Shown here piece after piece: positions 18,717-27,059 of a stretch of DNA of 61,777 nucleotides. The translations under genes and the position numbers were made by a program. The stretch is from Verrucomicrobiota bacterium (lineage in GTDB: Bacteria; Verrucomicrobiota; Verrucomicrobiia; JADLBR01): NCBI GenBank assembly GCA_029560585.1, contig JAKQKQ010000025.1:1-61777 (forward strand). The letters are read 5' to 3'. Numbering within the stretch: position 1 is the stretch's first letter; every line of letters starts with the position of its first letter. The notes under the pieces are model-generated. The model did no database searches, had not been told where the DNA came from, and worked only from the letters and a program-made list of their open reading frames with translations.

Positions 18717-21347
18717 CTATTTTGCCGGAACCAGCAGCCGGTCTTTCGACTGAGCCCAGTAGGGCGGCAGATTGTCACCGAGGGCAATCGCGTAGTCCTC
18801 AAGTGTGCCCTTGGGCGCCCTCGATGGCACCACGGACCACGCCGTGCCATCCTGCCCTGGCGGCACTTCGATCTTGAGATCAACCTTCGGGGTTTCAACG
18901 GTGTTTCCGGTGGCGACCTCGCGGCCGGAAGGATCCATCACCGTGGCTCTCGCAGTCTCGCCAGGGCCGGGTGACGTGAGCGTGATGGTGAACGCCTTGG
19001 TCTTCGGTGGCACGTAGAAGTAGAGTGGGCCGCTTTCGCCCAGCAGGGCCAATTCTCTGCCCAGGATGACTGCGTGATCGTTGAGCAAGGTGACCTGTCC
19101 CGCGTTGCGGGAGGTGTTCAACACCAAGTTACAGATGCCGCCCGACGGGACGGCGACCTCCACCTCGGCCGCTTTGCCGGGCTCGATGTCGCCCTTGGCG
19201 AGCGGTTGTCTCTTTGCCGAGTAGAGGCTCCAACGGGCCGGCTCGAGATTGGTCTTGCCAATCTTTCGGATCGAGATCGTGGCGCGAAAGCTCTCCCCCG
19301 ACCCGAGCGAGGCGATCATGCCAAAGTCGCCGCGCAGCGAGACCGGCCGGATGCTGGCAGGCGCAACTTCCCCGGCGATGGGCTTCAGTGGCTGGCCGCC
19401 GTAGGCCACTTCGCGCGCCCCCTTCGATTCAAATGCGCGCGATTCGAGCGACGCGCAGAATGCGAGGTTGGCAACATTGTCCTTCTCGATATGCCTGCGA
19501 TACGCGCGCAAATCGGACAGCGCCTCCTGCGCGGCAATGAAATCACCGCTGGCCCGCGCCCGGCTGACCGCGGCGCACTTCTCGGCGTGCGCGAGACCTT
19601 TCCCGAGAAATGCGACGCGCGCCGCGGCGAGCGCGTCGGCCCCAGCCGCCTCCGCCGCCGCGGCGAGCAATTCTCGGCCGCCCGCAAACGCCTCGGGCGT
19701 GAAGCACTCGTGCGCCAAGCGGGGGTAGCTCGCCCAATTCGCCCCCATCTTCTTCTCCGCGGCCCGGAATCGCTCACGGTTGCCCATCGTGTAATTCTCC
19801 CAGTAACTGAAGTAGGCTTTGACCCCCTTCGCCGCAGGACCGAATGCGCCGTAATACTCGGCCAGCACTTCATCTGCCGTCTTGTCGAGGCAACTCTGCC
19901 AGCGCGCGAACAGATACGCCTGCGGGCCCTGCGTCGCCCACATGGCGGTGAGCGAATCAAAGTCCGTGGCGATCATCCCATGTCTGGCATGGTGGGCGAA
20001 CTCATCGGCGAACTGATGCGCGTAGATGAACGGCATGCAATAGCCTTCGAGGGTGTAGTTTGGCCGAAGAAAAAGCCTGCAGCCGGTCTTCGCCCACCCC
20101 TGCCACATTGCGAGGCACTGCTCGTGTTCCGCCTCGGAGCGGGGGAAGAATGAGTCGGGCACGAGCCCGATCCAGACGTGCTCGTTGAGCGTCTCTCGGA
20201 CGGGCGGCGGCGCATAATTCACGTAGGCATAGCCGGTCACAATGGCATCGGGGTCATGTTTCGACGCCAGTTCCTGGAGCGTGCGCCAGAATCGTGCGTA
20301 GCGGTCCGAGACGATGCCGTGTTTGCTGAAACGCTCGGGGTAGAGCCCTTCGTCGGGCCGCGGGGGATCCCACGCCCTGCACCGGTCGCACCCACACCGC
20401 CCAAACACGTCATTCTCGCACCCGTTGATGTTGGGCTTGTTATCGGGGTCGGAGGCACAGGCCTTCAGCCAGTTCTCGATGATCTGCGCGTGGAAACCGG
20501 GATTGGAGACACACATGCCCGCCCGGTCGCCGCGATCGCCGTATTGCGGGCCGCGCTTCCCGCCGTCGAGCAGGTTGAACCAGTCGGGATGTTCCCCGCC
20601 ATATTGCTTCCACCACGTGGTGAACGCGTGGCCCCAGCGCATCTTTCGAGAATGGCCCATGCGCTGCCGGCGGAGCCACTTCCCCTCATCCGCGCGCGCT
20701 TTCTTCAAAGCCTCCGGCGAAAACGTATCCCCCCCCGCCGCGCCGGGCCGGCCATCGAGCGTGCTGCGCAGGCGGCGGATGATCAACCTAGGAGCGACGA
20801 TCTTGTCCATTGCGGGAATCACGATGCTCTTCGTGGGCGGGACATGCTCCCCCAGTTCTCCCGGCCACAGCCACCTCACCCCCATGACGTTCTCCAGAAC
20901 CTCATACACGCCAAACAGCGTCCCGGCCCACGTGTCGGGATCGAGCGGTTTACCGTCGCTGTCGCGCCCCGCGATGCAGAGCGCATCCCGTGCCCCGCGC
21001 AGCACAAACTCGTCCGGCGACAGCGCCTTGGCGTCGATGCCGGCCCTGGCCGCCGCGGCCGTCGGGCCGATATAGATGCGCGCCAGCGCCCCATTCGGTT
21101 CCCGCCCTTCTTCAACCACGGTCAACTTGGCGCCCGTCGCCTTCTCCACGTGATAGACCAGTTCCTCGGCAGCATATTTTGCGACGGATGATGGCGCGAC
21201 AGGCAATACGACAACGGCGCCCGACAGCCCATCGACAACGAGAGGCGTGCCAATGCGTTGGCCGTTCCCCTCGCCGCCCGGGGCCATCGCCCTAATGCAC
21301 GAAATGCCAGATGACAGGATTACAATGAGCGCCAGGATTTGTTTCAT
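18717..21347 (-). CDS. Secreted DUF4838 protein (GH67-like N-terminal domain)
   Basis: The ATG at 21347 starts a signal peptide (MKQILALIVILSSGISCIRA); an ATG nine codons upstream would add an unhelpful leader. Residues about 45-165 (SSVAKYAAEELVYHVEKATG) match the alpha-glucuronidase N-terminal-like domain that precedes DUF4838. The DUF4838 barrel is recognisable from NGCENDVFGRCGCDRCRAWD, a Cys-rich loop typical of the family, and WIGLVPDSFFPRSEAEHEQC. The C-terminal approximately 250 residues are beta-sandwich-like. At 876 residues it is full length. DUF4838 proteins are abundant in PVC and Bacteroidota glycan loci; activity is not established, a glucuronidase-like role is only inferred. 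Confidence 0.9.
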   Translation of the reverse strand: MKQILALIVILSSGISCIRAMAPGGEGNGQRIGTPLVVDGLSGAVVVLPVAPSSVAKYAAEELVYHVEKATGAKLTVVEEGREPNGALARIYIGPTAAAARAGIDAKALSPDEFVLRGARDALCIAGRDSDGKPLDPDTWAGTLFGVYEVLENVMGVRWLWPGELGEHVPPTKSIVIPAMDKIVAPRLIIRRLRSTLDGRPGAAGGDTFSPEALKKARADEGKWLRRQRMGHSRKMRWGHAFTTWWKQYGGEHPDWFNLLDGGKRGPQYGDRGDRAGMCVSNPGFHAQIIENWLKACASDPDNKPNINGCENDVFGRCGCDRCRAWDPPRPDEGLYPERFSKHGIVSDRYARFWRTLQELASKHDPDAIVTGYAYVNYAPPPVRETLNEHVWIGLVPDSFFPRSEAEHEQCLAMWQGWAKTGCRLFLRPNYTLEGYCMPFIYAHQFADEFAHHARHGMIATDFDSLTAMWATQGPQAYLFARWQSCLDKTADEVLAEYYGAFGPAAKGVKAYFSYWENYTMGNRERFRAAEKKMGANWASYPRLAHECFTPEAFAGGRELLAAAAEAAGADALAAARVAFLGKGLAHAEKCAAVSRARASGDFIAAQEALSDLRAYRRHIEKDNVANLAFCASLESRAFESKGAREVAYGGQPLKPIAGEVAPASIRPVSLRGDFGMIASLGSGESFRATISIRKIGKTNLEPARWSLYSAKRQPLAKGDIEPGKAAEVEVAVPSGGICNLVLNTSRNAGQVTLLNDHAVILGRELALLGESGPLYFYVPPKTKAFTITLTSPGPGETARATVMDPSGREVATGNTVETPKVDLKIEVPPGQDGTAWSVVPSRAPKGTLEDYAIALGDNLPPYWAQSKDRLLVPAK

Positions 21348-21374
21348 GGTTTTGGCAAGGTTCGAATAATGCAT

Positions 21375-21587
21375 CCGGTTGGTCCCAAAGGCGGCCGCGC
21401 GCGGCCGTGATCCGCCGCGCGAATGTCCCTTGTGCCCACGCAGCCAGTCGCGGGGAGGCGAGGATCGCGGAAGTCCGTCTCATGGCGATTGGACCGGGTT
21501 CAAGGCACATTGTCCAAGATCCATAATTAAATACAATCGTCTTTGTCGTAACGGAGGCATCCACTGGCACGCGAGCGTGCGGTGGAC
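21375..21587. other. Upstream region of the DUF4838 gene
   Basis: This stretch carries an AT-rich patch (ATAATTAAATACAATCG, about 21522-21538), unusual for this GC-rich sequence and a possible promoter element for the minus-strand DUF4838 gene; no convincing -35/-10 pair could be assigned. A small GC hairpin GGCACGCGAGCGTGC is at about 21566-21580. Nothing coding was seen. Confidence 0.4.
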
Positions 21588-21632
21588 TAGCCCGGACATT
21601 TCACAGCCTTTCGGCTGTGAAATATCCGGGCT
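21588..21632. repeat. B-family hairpin, copy 3
   Basis: TAGCCCGGACATTTCACAGCC pairs with GGCTGTGAAATATCCGGGCT around a TTTC loop, with one mismatch. It forms the left border of the 135 bp element described in the next entry. The same hairpin followed by the same DNA is found at 61639. Confidence 0.95.
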
Positions 21633-21635
21633 CTG

Positions 21636-21770
21636 GGAAAACCGCGCCATGAAAGCCATTTATTGGGAAAGGTCAGGCAATGACTGGGATCTTTCGTGGG
21701 TGCAGAATGTGTTTCGCGGATCGGTGGCCCCAAACCTTCCAAAATCGCATTTTTCAGAGCGCGGTTTTCC
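21636..21770. mobile_element. 135 bp MITE-like element with 12 bp terminal inverted repeats
   Basis: The segment starts GGAAAACCGCGC and ends GCGCGGTTTTCC, a perfect 12 bp inverted repeat. It is flanked on the left by hairpin B3 and on the right by hairpin E. The first 92 bp recur at 61686-61777 (about 88-90% identical), cut by the window end. A short plus-strand frame (MKAIYWERSG...) spans it, but the differences between the copies mostly change residues, so it is not a conserved protein. Probably a non-autonomous mobile element or structured RNA. Confidence 0.7.
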
Positions 21771-21774
21771 TTTG

Positions 21775-21814
21775 AGCCTGCATGTTTCACGCGGGAGCGT
21801 GAAACATGCAGGCT
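21775..21814. repeat. Hairpin E with perfect 18 bp arms, containing a gene's stop codon
   Basis: AGCCTGCATGTTTCACGC and its exact reverse complement flank a four-base loop GGGA. On the minus strand the adjoining TAG (21815-21813) is the stop codon of the ceramidase-like gene, so the stem begins inside the stop codon. The shared TTTCAC/GTGAAA core suggests kinship with the B family. It is well placed to end transcription on both strands, though no T-run is present. Confidence 0.93.
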
Positions 21815-23162
21815 AGTTGGGGGCCGCCGTTTCTCTCACAAGTTCATCAACCTCCTTCGTGATCTGCTCCTCGACGGTCTCCGTGTAAGGGGCGCGGTGA
21901 CCATATTCGAGCATCCCGGTTGTGCCCTCGTAGCCTCCTTCCCTGAGCACCCGCAGGCTGGGCACATAGCTGAGCAGGTCGTTATTGTAACCGCAGACCC
22001 AGGTGGAGTCCCAGCCGTAGGCGGCCTTGAACCTGAGCGAGTAATCGACCACCGTCTCACCCGTGAGGGCGATGAGCGTCAGCTGGGGGCCGAAGCGCCA
22101 CACCTGCACGGGATAGCCCACGCGGTCTGGCGGCGATCCCAAGGTCTCGTATTGTCGGATGAGGTGCTCGAATTCGCGTCTCGGCATTCCGGTGAGGGCC
22201 GCCTGGCGCTTTTGGAGTTCCTCGAGCGAAAGGCCGGGTTGAAAGAACAATTCCGTCTCGCCCATCGCCGCTCGGATCGGGCCGCTGAGAGGGACCATCT
22301 TGCCCGCGACGACCTGGCGAACCGCCTCGGCCAGAATCTTGCCATACATGCGTGCGATATCCGTCGCCCGGGCATCCTCGCCGCGAATGCGGGGCAGCGG
22401 ATTGGCGTCGCCGCCGCAGTTCTGTATGAACATCGCGACCGAGTCCGGAAATGACCTCTCAAGCTCAAGCTGCGCAAAGCCGGGGTAATCGCCACTGATG
22501 CTCAGGCCCCCGAGCGCGGTCGGGTGGCAGGAGTAGCCGAAGACGACGGTCTTGATCTGCTCGCCATCCCTGACGACGATCACCGGCACGTCTTGGTCCA
22601 CCTGGCCGCCGGATCCGCGCCCTTGGGGGCGCGAGCGGCGCCGGTTCACCGCCACTCCGGCCAGCCCCTGCTCAAACTCGACCGCCGCCGGCGCGAGATT
22701 CGCGATGGCGTCGCCAATGACCCTGTCATACGACGCATAGACACTCGCCGTGTATCGATCACGCACCGCCGCCTGCTCCGGTGTCAGCTCATAATAGAGC
22801 CACAGGACATCCTCGGTGACCGGACAACTGTGGTTGTGCGAGGCGTTCAAAATCAGACGCTCCCTGGGGATACCGTGCTTCCTCGTCGCCTCTCTTGCGA
22901 TCTGGCCGACCATCTTCGCGCTCAGTCCGACGAGATCGGCGGTGATCATCACCGAGGTCGCCCCCGCGTCATCGCGCAGTGCGAGCGCCTTCAGCCAGAT
23001 CGGATGCTCGACCCGCTGCGACATCCGGGTCTTGCCCCCATAGCCGGCCAGCGGCACGGATTCACCCGGCGTGATGTCCACCTTTGCCGCACCGGCCTGC
23101 CATGCGCCGGGGCATTCACAGACAACGGCGGCGACCAAGAGGGCGGTGGCGAGGGCGTTCAT
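21813..23162 (-). CDS. Secreted neutral/alkaline ceramidase-like hydrolase
   Basis: The ATG at 23162 starts a signal peptide (MNALATALLVAAVVCECPGA). The mature 449-residue protein begins AGAAKVDITPGESVPLAGYGG, the hallmark opening of the neutral/alkaline non-lysosomal ceramidase N-terminal domain, and has the zinc-binding-type SHNHSCP (family SHTHSGP) and a second His in GYSCHPTA. The C-terminal domain of true ceramidases is absent, as in the many PVC proteins of this kind, whose substrates are unknown. It is the last gene of a co-directional group from 28049 and ends in hairpin E. Confidence 0.92.
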   Translation of the reverse strand: MNALATALLVAAVVCECPGAWQAGAAKVDITPGESVPLAGYGGKTRMSQRVEHPIWLKALALRDDAGATSVMITADLVGLSAKMVGQIAREATRKHGIPRERLILNASHNHSCPVTEDVLWLYYELTPEQAAVRDRYTASVYASYDRVIGDAIANLAPAAVEFEQGLAGVAVNRRRSRPQGRGSGGQVDQDVPVIVVRDGEQIKTVVFGYSCHPTALGGLSISGDYPGFAQLELERSFPDSVAMFIQNCGGDANPLPRIRGEDARATDIARMYGKILAEAVRQVVAGKMVPLSGPIRAAMGETELFFQPGLSLEELQKRQAALTGMPRREFEHLIRQYETLGSPPDRVGYPVQVWRFGPQLTLIALTGETVVDYSLRFKAAYGWDSTWVCGYNNDLLSYVPSLRVLREGGYEGTTGMLEYGHRAPYTETVEEQITKEVDELVRETAAPN

Positions 23163-23245
23163 GTTTGGTTGTGGTCGGGCATAGGGTGGCAGCAGGGACT
23201 TTACGTCGTCAGCCCGTGACCGAAGGGATACCGGTCCGAGATCCT

Positions 23246-24277
23246 TCACGGTTGGCGGTTGAGCCTCTCGTCGCCGACCTTCTGGATCCATTGTCTGGAA
23301 AACTCAGCACTGGGCAGCCCGACGTCCAAGACGGTGTTGGCCAGAAAGATCATGTCGTGGATGCGGCCGTCCCTGAGCCACTCCAAGCCCAACTTGCACT
23401 GGTGTTCCATCAGTTCCACCGGGATCGGCTTGCGGTTGTGAAAATCCCAGATGTAGAGTCCCAGGGCGATGCGAGCACCCTTTGGGGCGATTTTCTCCAA
23501 AGCGGCCAGGTTTTCCTTCAGACAAGGCAATTCGTCCGAGTTCCACGTCCAGAGTGTCAGGACGTCAAAGAGGCTGAGGAATCCCGCGAGAGGTGGCTCG
23601 CACCCGCGGAACGCCGGGGACGCGATCGTGCGCGATGGATTTATTTCATGGGTGTAGAGCGTCACCCAGGTTTGCATGGGGCGGCCGACGGCCCTCATCT
23701 GCTCTTTCGCCCGCGCGATCTCATCCGGGCCAAGGGCGGGGCGGCCCACGACGCGACCGTCGGCCTGTTTCTTGGCGTCGATGATAAAATCATCCAGATA
23801 GATGCCGGTGAAGTTGGGATACTTCCTGGCGAGCTCCAAGGCTGGCGAGAGCTCGTTCATGCCTCCCTTGCCGCCGCTCCCGACAACCGACCAGATCACG
23901 CGCTGCAGTGGTTGGAAGGAGATGGCATATTGCTCGAAGGCGGTTTTTGCCCTCCAGCGTTGGCCCCCGGGAAGGGCGGGGGTCTCGTGCGAGCGGATGA
24001 GCAAAAGGTTCGGTACGCCCAACCAGAAGGCACCCTCTGCCGGCGTCATGCGCGAACCGCCGCGAATACCGCCAAGCTCGAGGGAGTCGTCATCCCCGCC
24101 CGCAAGGACAGTGAAGATCCACAGCCGGTCGCGAACCGTGGCATCCGGCGGAGCAGCGGCGGCGGGCTGTTCCGCGGGCAAACGCCCCGCGGCGCAAACG
24201 AGGGCGGCAGCAATGGCAACCGCCAACGAACTGGGCACCGCGCGGCGCGATGGGCTTTGTCCACTCAGTCTGGTCAT
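23246..24277 (-). CDS. Secreted TIM-barrel-like protein, unknown family, paralogue of 17585-18544
   Basis: A GGGGAGAG ribosome site precedes the ATG at 24277, and residues 1-36 form a long Sec signal. The 343-residue protein shares with the product of 17585 the segments KYPNFTGIYLDDF, TLYTHEIN and FDVLTLWTWNSDEL, in the same order. The LDDF and THE strand ends are the best candidates for active-site acids. I do not recognise a named family. It lies 46 bp after the six-hairpin glycosidase and 83 bp before the ceramidase-like gene, within one likely transcript. Confidence 0.85.
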   Translation of the reverse strand: MTRLSGQSPSRRAVPSSLAVAIAAALVCAAGRLPAEQPAAAAPPDATVRDRLWIFTVLAGGDDDSLELGGIRGGSRMTPAEGAFWLGVPNLLLIRSHETPALPGGQRWRAKTAFEQYAISFQPLQRVIWSVVGSGGKGGMNELSPALELARKYPNFTGIYLDDFIIDAKKQADGRVVGRPALGPDEIARAKEQMRAVGRPMQTWVTLYTHEINPSRTIASPAFRGCEPPLAGFLSLFDVLTLWTWNSDELPCLKENLAALEKIAPKGARIALGLYIWDFHNRKPIPVELMEHQCKLGLEWLRDGRIHDMIFLANTVLDVGLPSAEFSRQWIQKVGDERLNRQP

Positions 24278-24323
24278 GAGGCTCTCCCCATGTGGCTTTT
24301 TCTGTTTCCGGTCATGGGCGCGG

Positions 24324-26795
24324 CTACTCTACTCCCCTGCGCACGAACTCCTCATAGCGCCGACGATACTCGGCCTTGTAGTCGGCGACAGCCCGCTCGT
24401 AGCTTAATCTCGGGCCGTCGGGTTTGATTCGGCCAAACAGAATAAGCTCTTTGCCTGTTACGGGAACGGCAAAGTGTCCGTCCTTGGCATCGATGGCCTT
24501 GCCGTCGAGCGTGGCGCGCCCGATCGAGTAAAACCACGGCACGCGCACCAGCAGCCGCCGCGGGGATTGCCGATACTTTTCCGGCAAGCGGATCGTCAGC
24601 TGGTCCCTTGCGGCCTCAGCGGTAAAGCTGATTGGGCCGAAAGAGGATGGTTCATCTCGCACTTCGATCGATCTGCCCGACTGCACCCATTCCGGCGAAA
24701 TGGCCGACAGCAGATACAGGTCCGCGCCCTGCTCGCGTACGAGCATGTTGCGCAGGAGTTGGATGACGTTGGCCGAACTGGTGCACTGTGGCGTGATGTT
24801 GAACACATGACTGTAGCCCCGTGTGCTCCATGGAATCGTCCCGAACTCGGCGGGGAGGTGTGTCGAGGTTGAGTGCAGCAGCATCGCGTAGAGTTCCTTC
24901 ACCGCCCACTCCTGGTCCCACGCGGTACCGCGAACCAGCGAGACCTGCGCGTTGTTCGGCGTCTGCCAATAGTGCAGACCGGGCCGCTCATTGAAGACAA
25001 ACTCGTCGCCGCGCTTGCCAATGGCAGCGGGCCAAGTGTACGCAAGGAGCCCTTCCTGATAACGACCGCGCACGGTGCGCAGCGTCGCTTCCACGCGCGG
25101 ATCGGCAGGATCGAAGAGTATCTCCGGATGGAGGGTGCGCAGATTGTCCCAATCGTTGCCGGCAACCGTGCGTTCGAGGGCCGGTGGGATGTATCCGCCG
25201 GTCTTCGCGGTTTGTCGGTCGAGCAGCTTGTCGAACGCCGCCCGGAAGCGACGCTCCTGCGCCTCGAAACGCGCAACGTCTTCGGCCTTTCCCATTTCTT
25301 TGGCCATGCAGACCGCGTTGCGGAGACCGATCAGGCCCCACAGGTGTTGGCCGGTCTGGCGGCAATCCTTGAGGTACGCGTCGTCCGCCACGGTGGCCGG
25401 AGGGAAGAGGCCCAGCGGATCCTTGCCGGTGATGGTCTCGTGCCAGGCCATTGCCTTGACCACGCCAGGATAGACGTGTTCGAGAAACTCCCGGTCGCGC
25501 GTGAGCTGATAGTGCCGGCCCCAGCCCCAGAGATTGTAACCGAAGAATTCCCAGTACAACGCGTTGGGATTCTGTTCGAGGCGGAAGCCGCCGTCGGGAC
25601 CCTGCTTGCTGAAAAAGAACAGGAAAGCGCGCCGCGCGACGTCGAGTAACCCCATGTACTCGAAGGCCCGTGACATCTCGGTGGTGTTGGCGCCACAGTA
25701 CCAGTTATGATAGTGAAATTTGTTGACGTTTACGATGAGGTCGTCGCCGACCAGGTCGATCGTTAGCAGATTGTTGATCGTGTTGGCCAACAGATACTCC
25801 TGGACTTTGTGCTCGGGGAATCGCAGGGGAGGTTTGGCGATGATCCACTTCTCCCAAAACGCGACCATTTCGGCAAAAAGACGGGGGGGATCGGCATCGC
25901 GCACCTGGCGCGCCTCGGGCGAGTCGTCCGGCGACGGCACGAGCGGGAGCTTGAAGGTCAAGGTTTGGCCCTGGCCGGGTTTGAGTTGGATGCAGTAGGT
26001 GACGATGCCAACCGGGGTGTGAGGGTCCTGGGTGTGGCGCGGGTTCGGATCGCCCTCGATCTCGCCAGAAAAATAGCGGCGCATGTGCAGGCCCCAATCC
26101 TCGAGCGCCAGCGCCCGGCGACTTGGCGCCGGATCGGTCGGGAACGTGAATAACATCCTTCCATCGCGCCGCACCGCATCGTCGGCCCAGGTGAGCTGAC
26201 AGCTCGGTTTGAAGCTGCCGAGATCCTTGGTCAGGTGCGCGGGGATCGAACCCCCGCGCTGACCGAACCGGTAGTCGCCCGCCGCGGTGTGGAGCGTGTT
26301 GACGGGCGAGCGATACCGCCAGCCCGCGCTCAGATATGCCGCACGCGGCTCGGCATCGAGCGTGTTGGTCACGGTGACCATGGCGAAACTCACCGGTACG
26401 CCTTTGAGCGCGCCGCCGACATCAGCTGCAAACAGCCGGAAGGAATACCGGACGCCGTTCTGCGCGAGATCATATTCGACCGCGGGCAGGCAGCCTTTGT
26501 GCAGCGTGCGGATACGGGCGCTAACGGGGACAGGAGGCAGGCCGGTGAAGAACATCAGCTCCCCGAATCCGGTCCAGATGTAGCCTTCCGGCGTGACCTC
26601 GACTCCGGCCGGCGCGCCCCATGCGCCGAGCATGTCGGTCGGCCAGGCGAAATAGGAAAACGGTTTGTCGGGCGGATCCAGCAGGTCCGGATCGAACATT
26701 CCGCCCAGCCCGCTGCCCGCATGTTGACCGGCGACGGGCGACAGGGCGAAGACGCCGCCAAACAGCAATGAGATGATCGTGTGTGGCAGGTGCAT
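24324..26795 (-). CDS. Secreted six-hairpin (alpha/alpha)6 glycosidase-like protein
   Basis: The ATG at 26795 starts a signal peptide (MHLPHTIISLLFGGVFALSP). The 823-residue protein has an N-terminal beta-sandwich (about 30-330) followed by a helical toroid (about 350-690): segments YHNWYCGANTTEMSRAFEYM, FFGYNLWGWGRHYQLTRDREFL and WPAAIGKRGDEFVFNE are typical of the six-hairpin superfamily (GH78, GH63, GH116, GH95 group). The C-terminus is a small beta-sandwich. Acid residues within the toroid such as Glu in NTTEMSR or Glu in RGDEF are candidates; the exact family could not be set. Likely hydrolyses terminal rhamnose, fucose or glucose residues. Confidence 0.88.
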   Translation of the reverse strand: MHLPHTIISLLFGGVFALSPVAGQHAGSGLGGMFDPDLLDPPDKPFSYFAWPTDMLGAWGAPAGVEVTPEGYIWTGFGELMFFTGLPPVPVSARIRTLHKGCLPAVEYDLAQNGVRYSFRLFAADVGGALKGVPVSFAMVTVTNTLDAEPRAAYLSAGWRYRSPVNTLHTAAGDYRFGQRGGSIPAHLTKDLGSFKPSCQLTWADDAVRRDGRMLFTFPTDPAPSRRALALEDWGLHMRRYFSGEIEGDPNPRHTQDPHTPVGIVTYCIQLKPGQGQTLTFKLPLVPSPDDSPEARQVRDADPPRLFAEMVAFWEKWIIAKPPLRFPEHKVQEYLLANTINNLLTIDLVGDDLIVNVNKFHYHNWYCGANTTEMSRAFEYMGLLDVARRAFLFFFSKQGPDGGFRLEQNPNALYWEFFGYNLWGWGRHYQLTRDREFLEHVYPGVVKAMAWHETITGKDPLGLFPPATVADDAYLKDCRQTGQHLWGLIGLRNAVCMAKEMGKAEDVARFEAQERRFRAAFDKLLDRQTAKTGGYIPPALERTVAGNDWDNLRTLHPEILFDPADPRVEATLRTVRGRYQEGLLAYTWPAAIGKRGDEFVFNERPGLHYWQTPNNAQVSLVRGTAWDQEWAVKELYAMLLHSTSTHLPAEFGTIPWSTRGYSHVFNITPQCTSSANVIQLLRNMLVREQGADLYLLSAISPEWVQSGRSIEVRDEPSSFGPISFTAEAARDQLTIRLPEKYRQSPRRLLVRVPWFYSIGRATLDGKAIDAKDGHFAVPVTGKELILFGRIKPDGPRLSYERAVADYKAEYRRRYEEFVRRGVE

Positions 26796-26800
26796 GTGTC

Positions 26801-27058
26801 TTATCCCCCGCGTAGCCGATCGCCGACGGCGATTGGCGACTGGGCGCGGGGCCAAACGCTCACGCGTTCGGCTGCAGCTTGCCGTTCGGCATTTTCACCC
26901 CCGATGGCGCCCCGTCTCCGGGGCATGGGATCCCGCCCGAACTCCTGCGCGTCGCGAAATGGCTCAATTTCGCCATAGCCAATGTCGGCCAGCATCATCC
27001 GGATGCGGTCGTCGTTCCTCGAAATATCGACCTGGTCCCTGTTGAAAGGGCCCCTCAT
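26801..27058 (-). CDS. Small uncharacterised protein coupled to the upstream membrane protein
   Basis: This 85-residue frame starts one base after the stop codon of the 27060 gene (TGA-C-ATG) and ends five bases before the start of the six-hairpin gene, so it fits a coupled operon position. The sequence is charged and lacks a signal or membrane span (FNRDQVDISRNDDRIRMML, then GEIEPFRDAQEFGRDPMPRR). Codon use resembles that of its neighbours in the first 50 codons and is less convincing later. No family is recognised. It could be a chance frame in an intergenic gap. Confidence 0.45.
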   Translation of the reverse strand: MRGPFNRDQVDISRNDDRIRMMLADIGYGEIEPFRDAQEFGRDPMPRRRGAIGGENAERQAAAERVSVWPRAQSPIAVGDRLRGG

Positions 27059-27059
27059 G

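Noticed and set aside
21561-21587. Possible sigma-54 promoter (TGGCAC...TGC)
   Set aside because: The -12 part reads CGTGC instead of TTGC and the region is a simple hairpin.
21379-21816. Plus-strand frame through the B hairpin and TIR element (MKAIYWERSG...)
   Set aside because: Differences between the two copies mostly change amino acids and the frame runs through palindromes; it is not a conserved protein.
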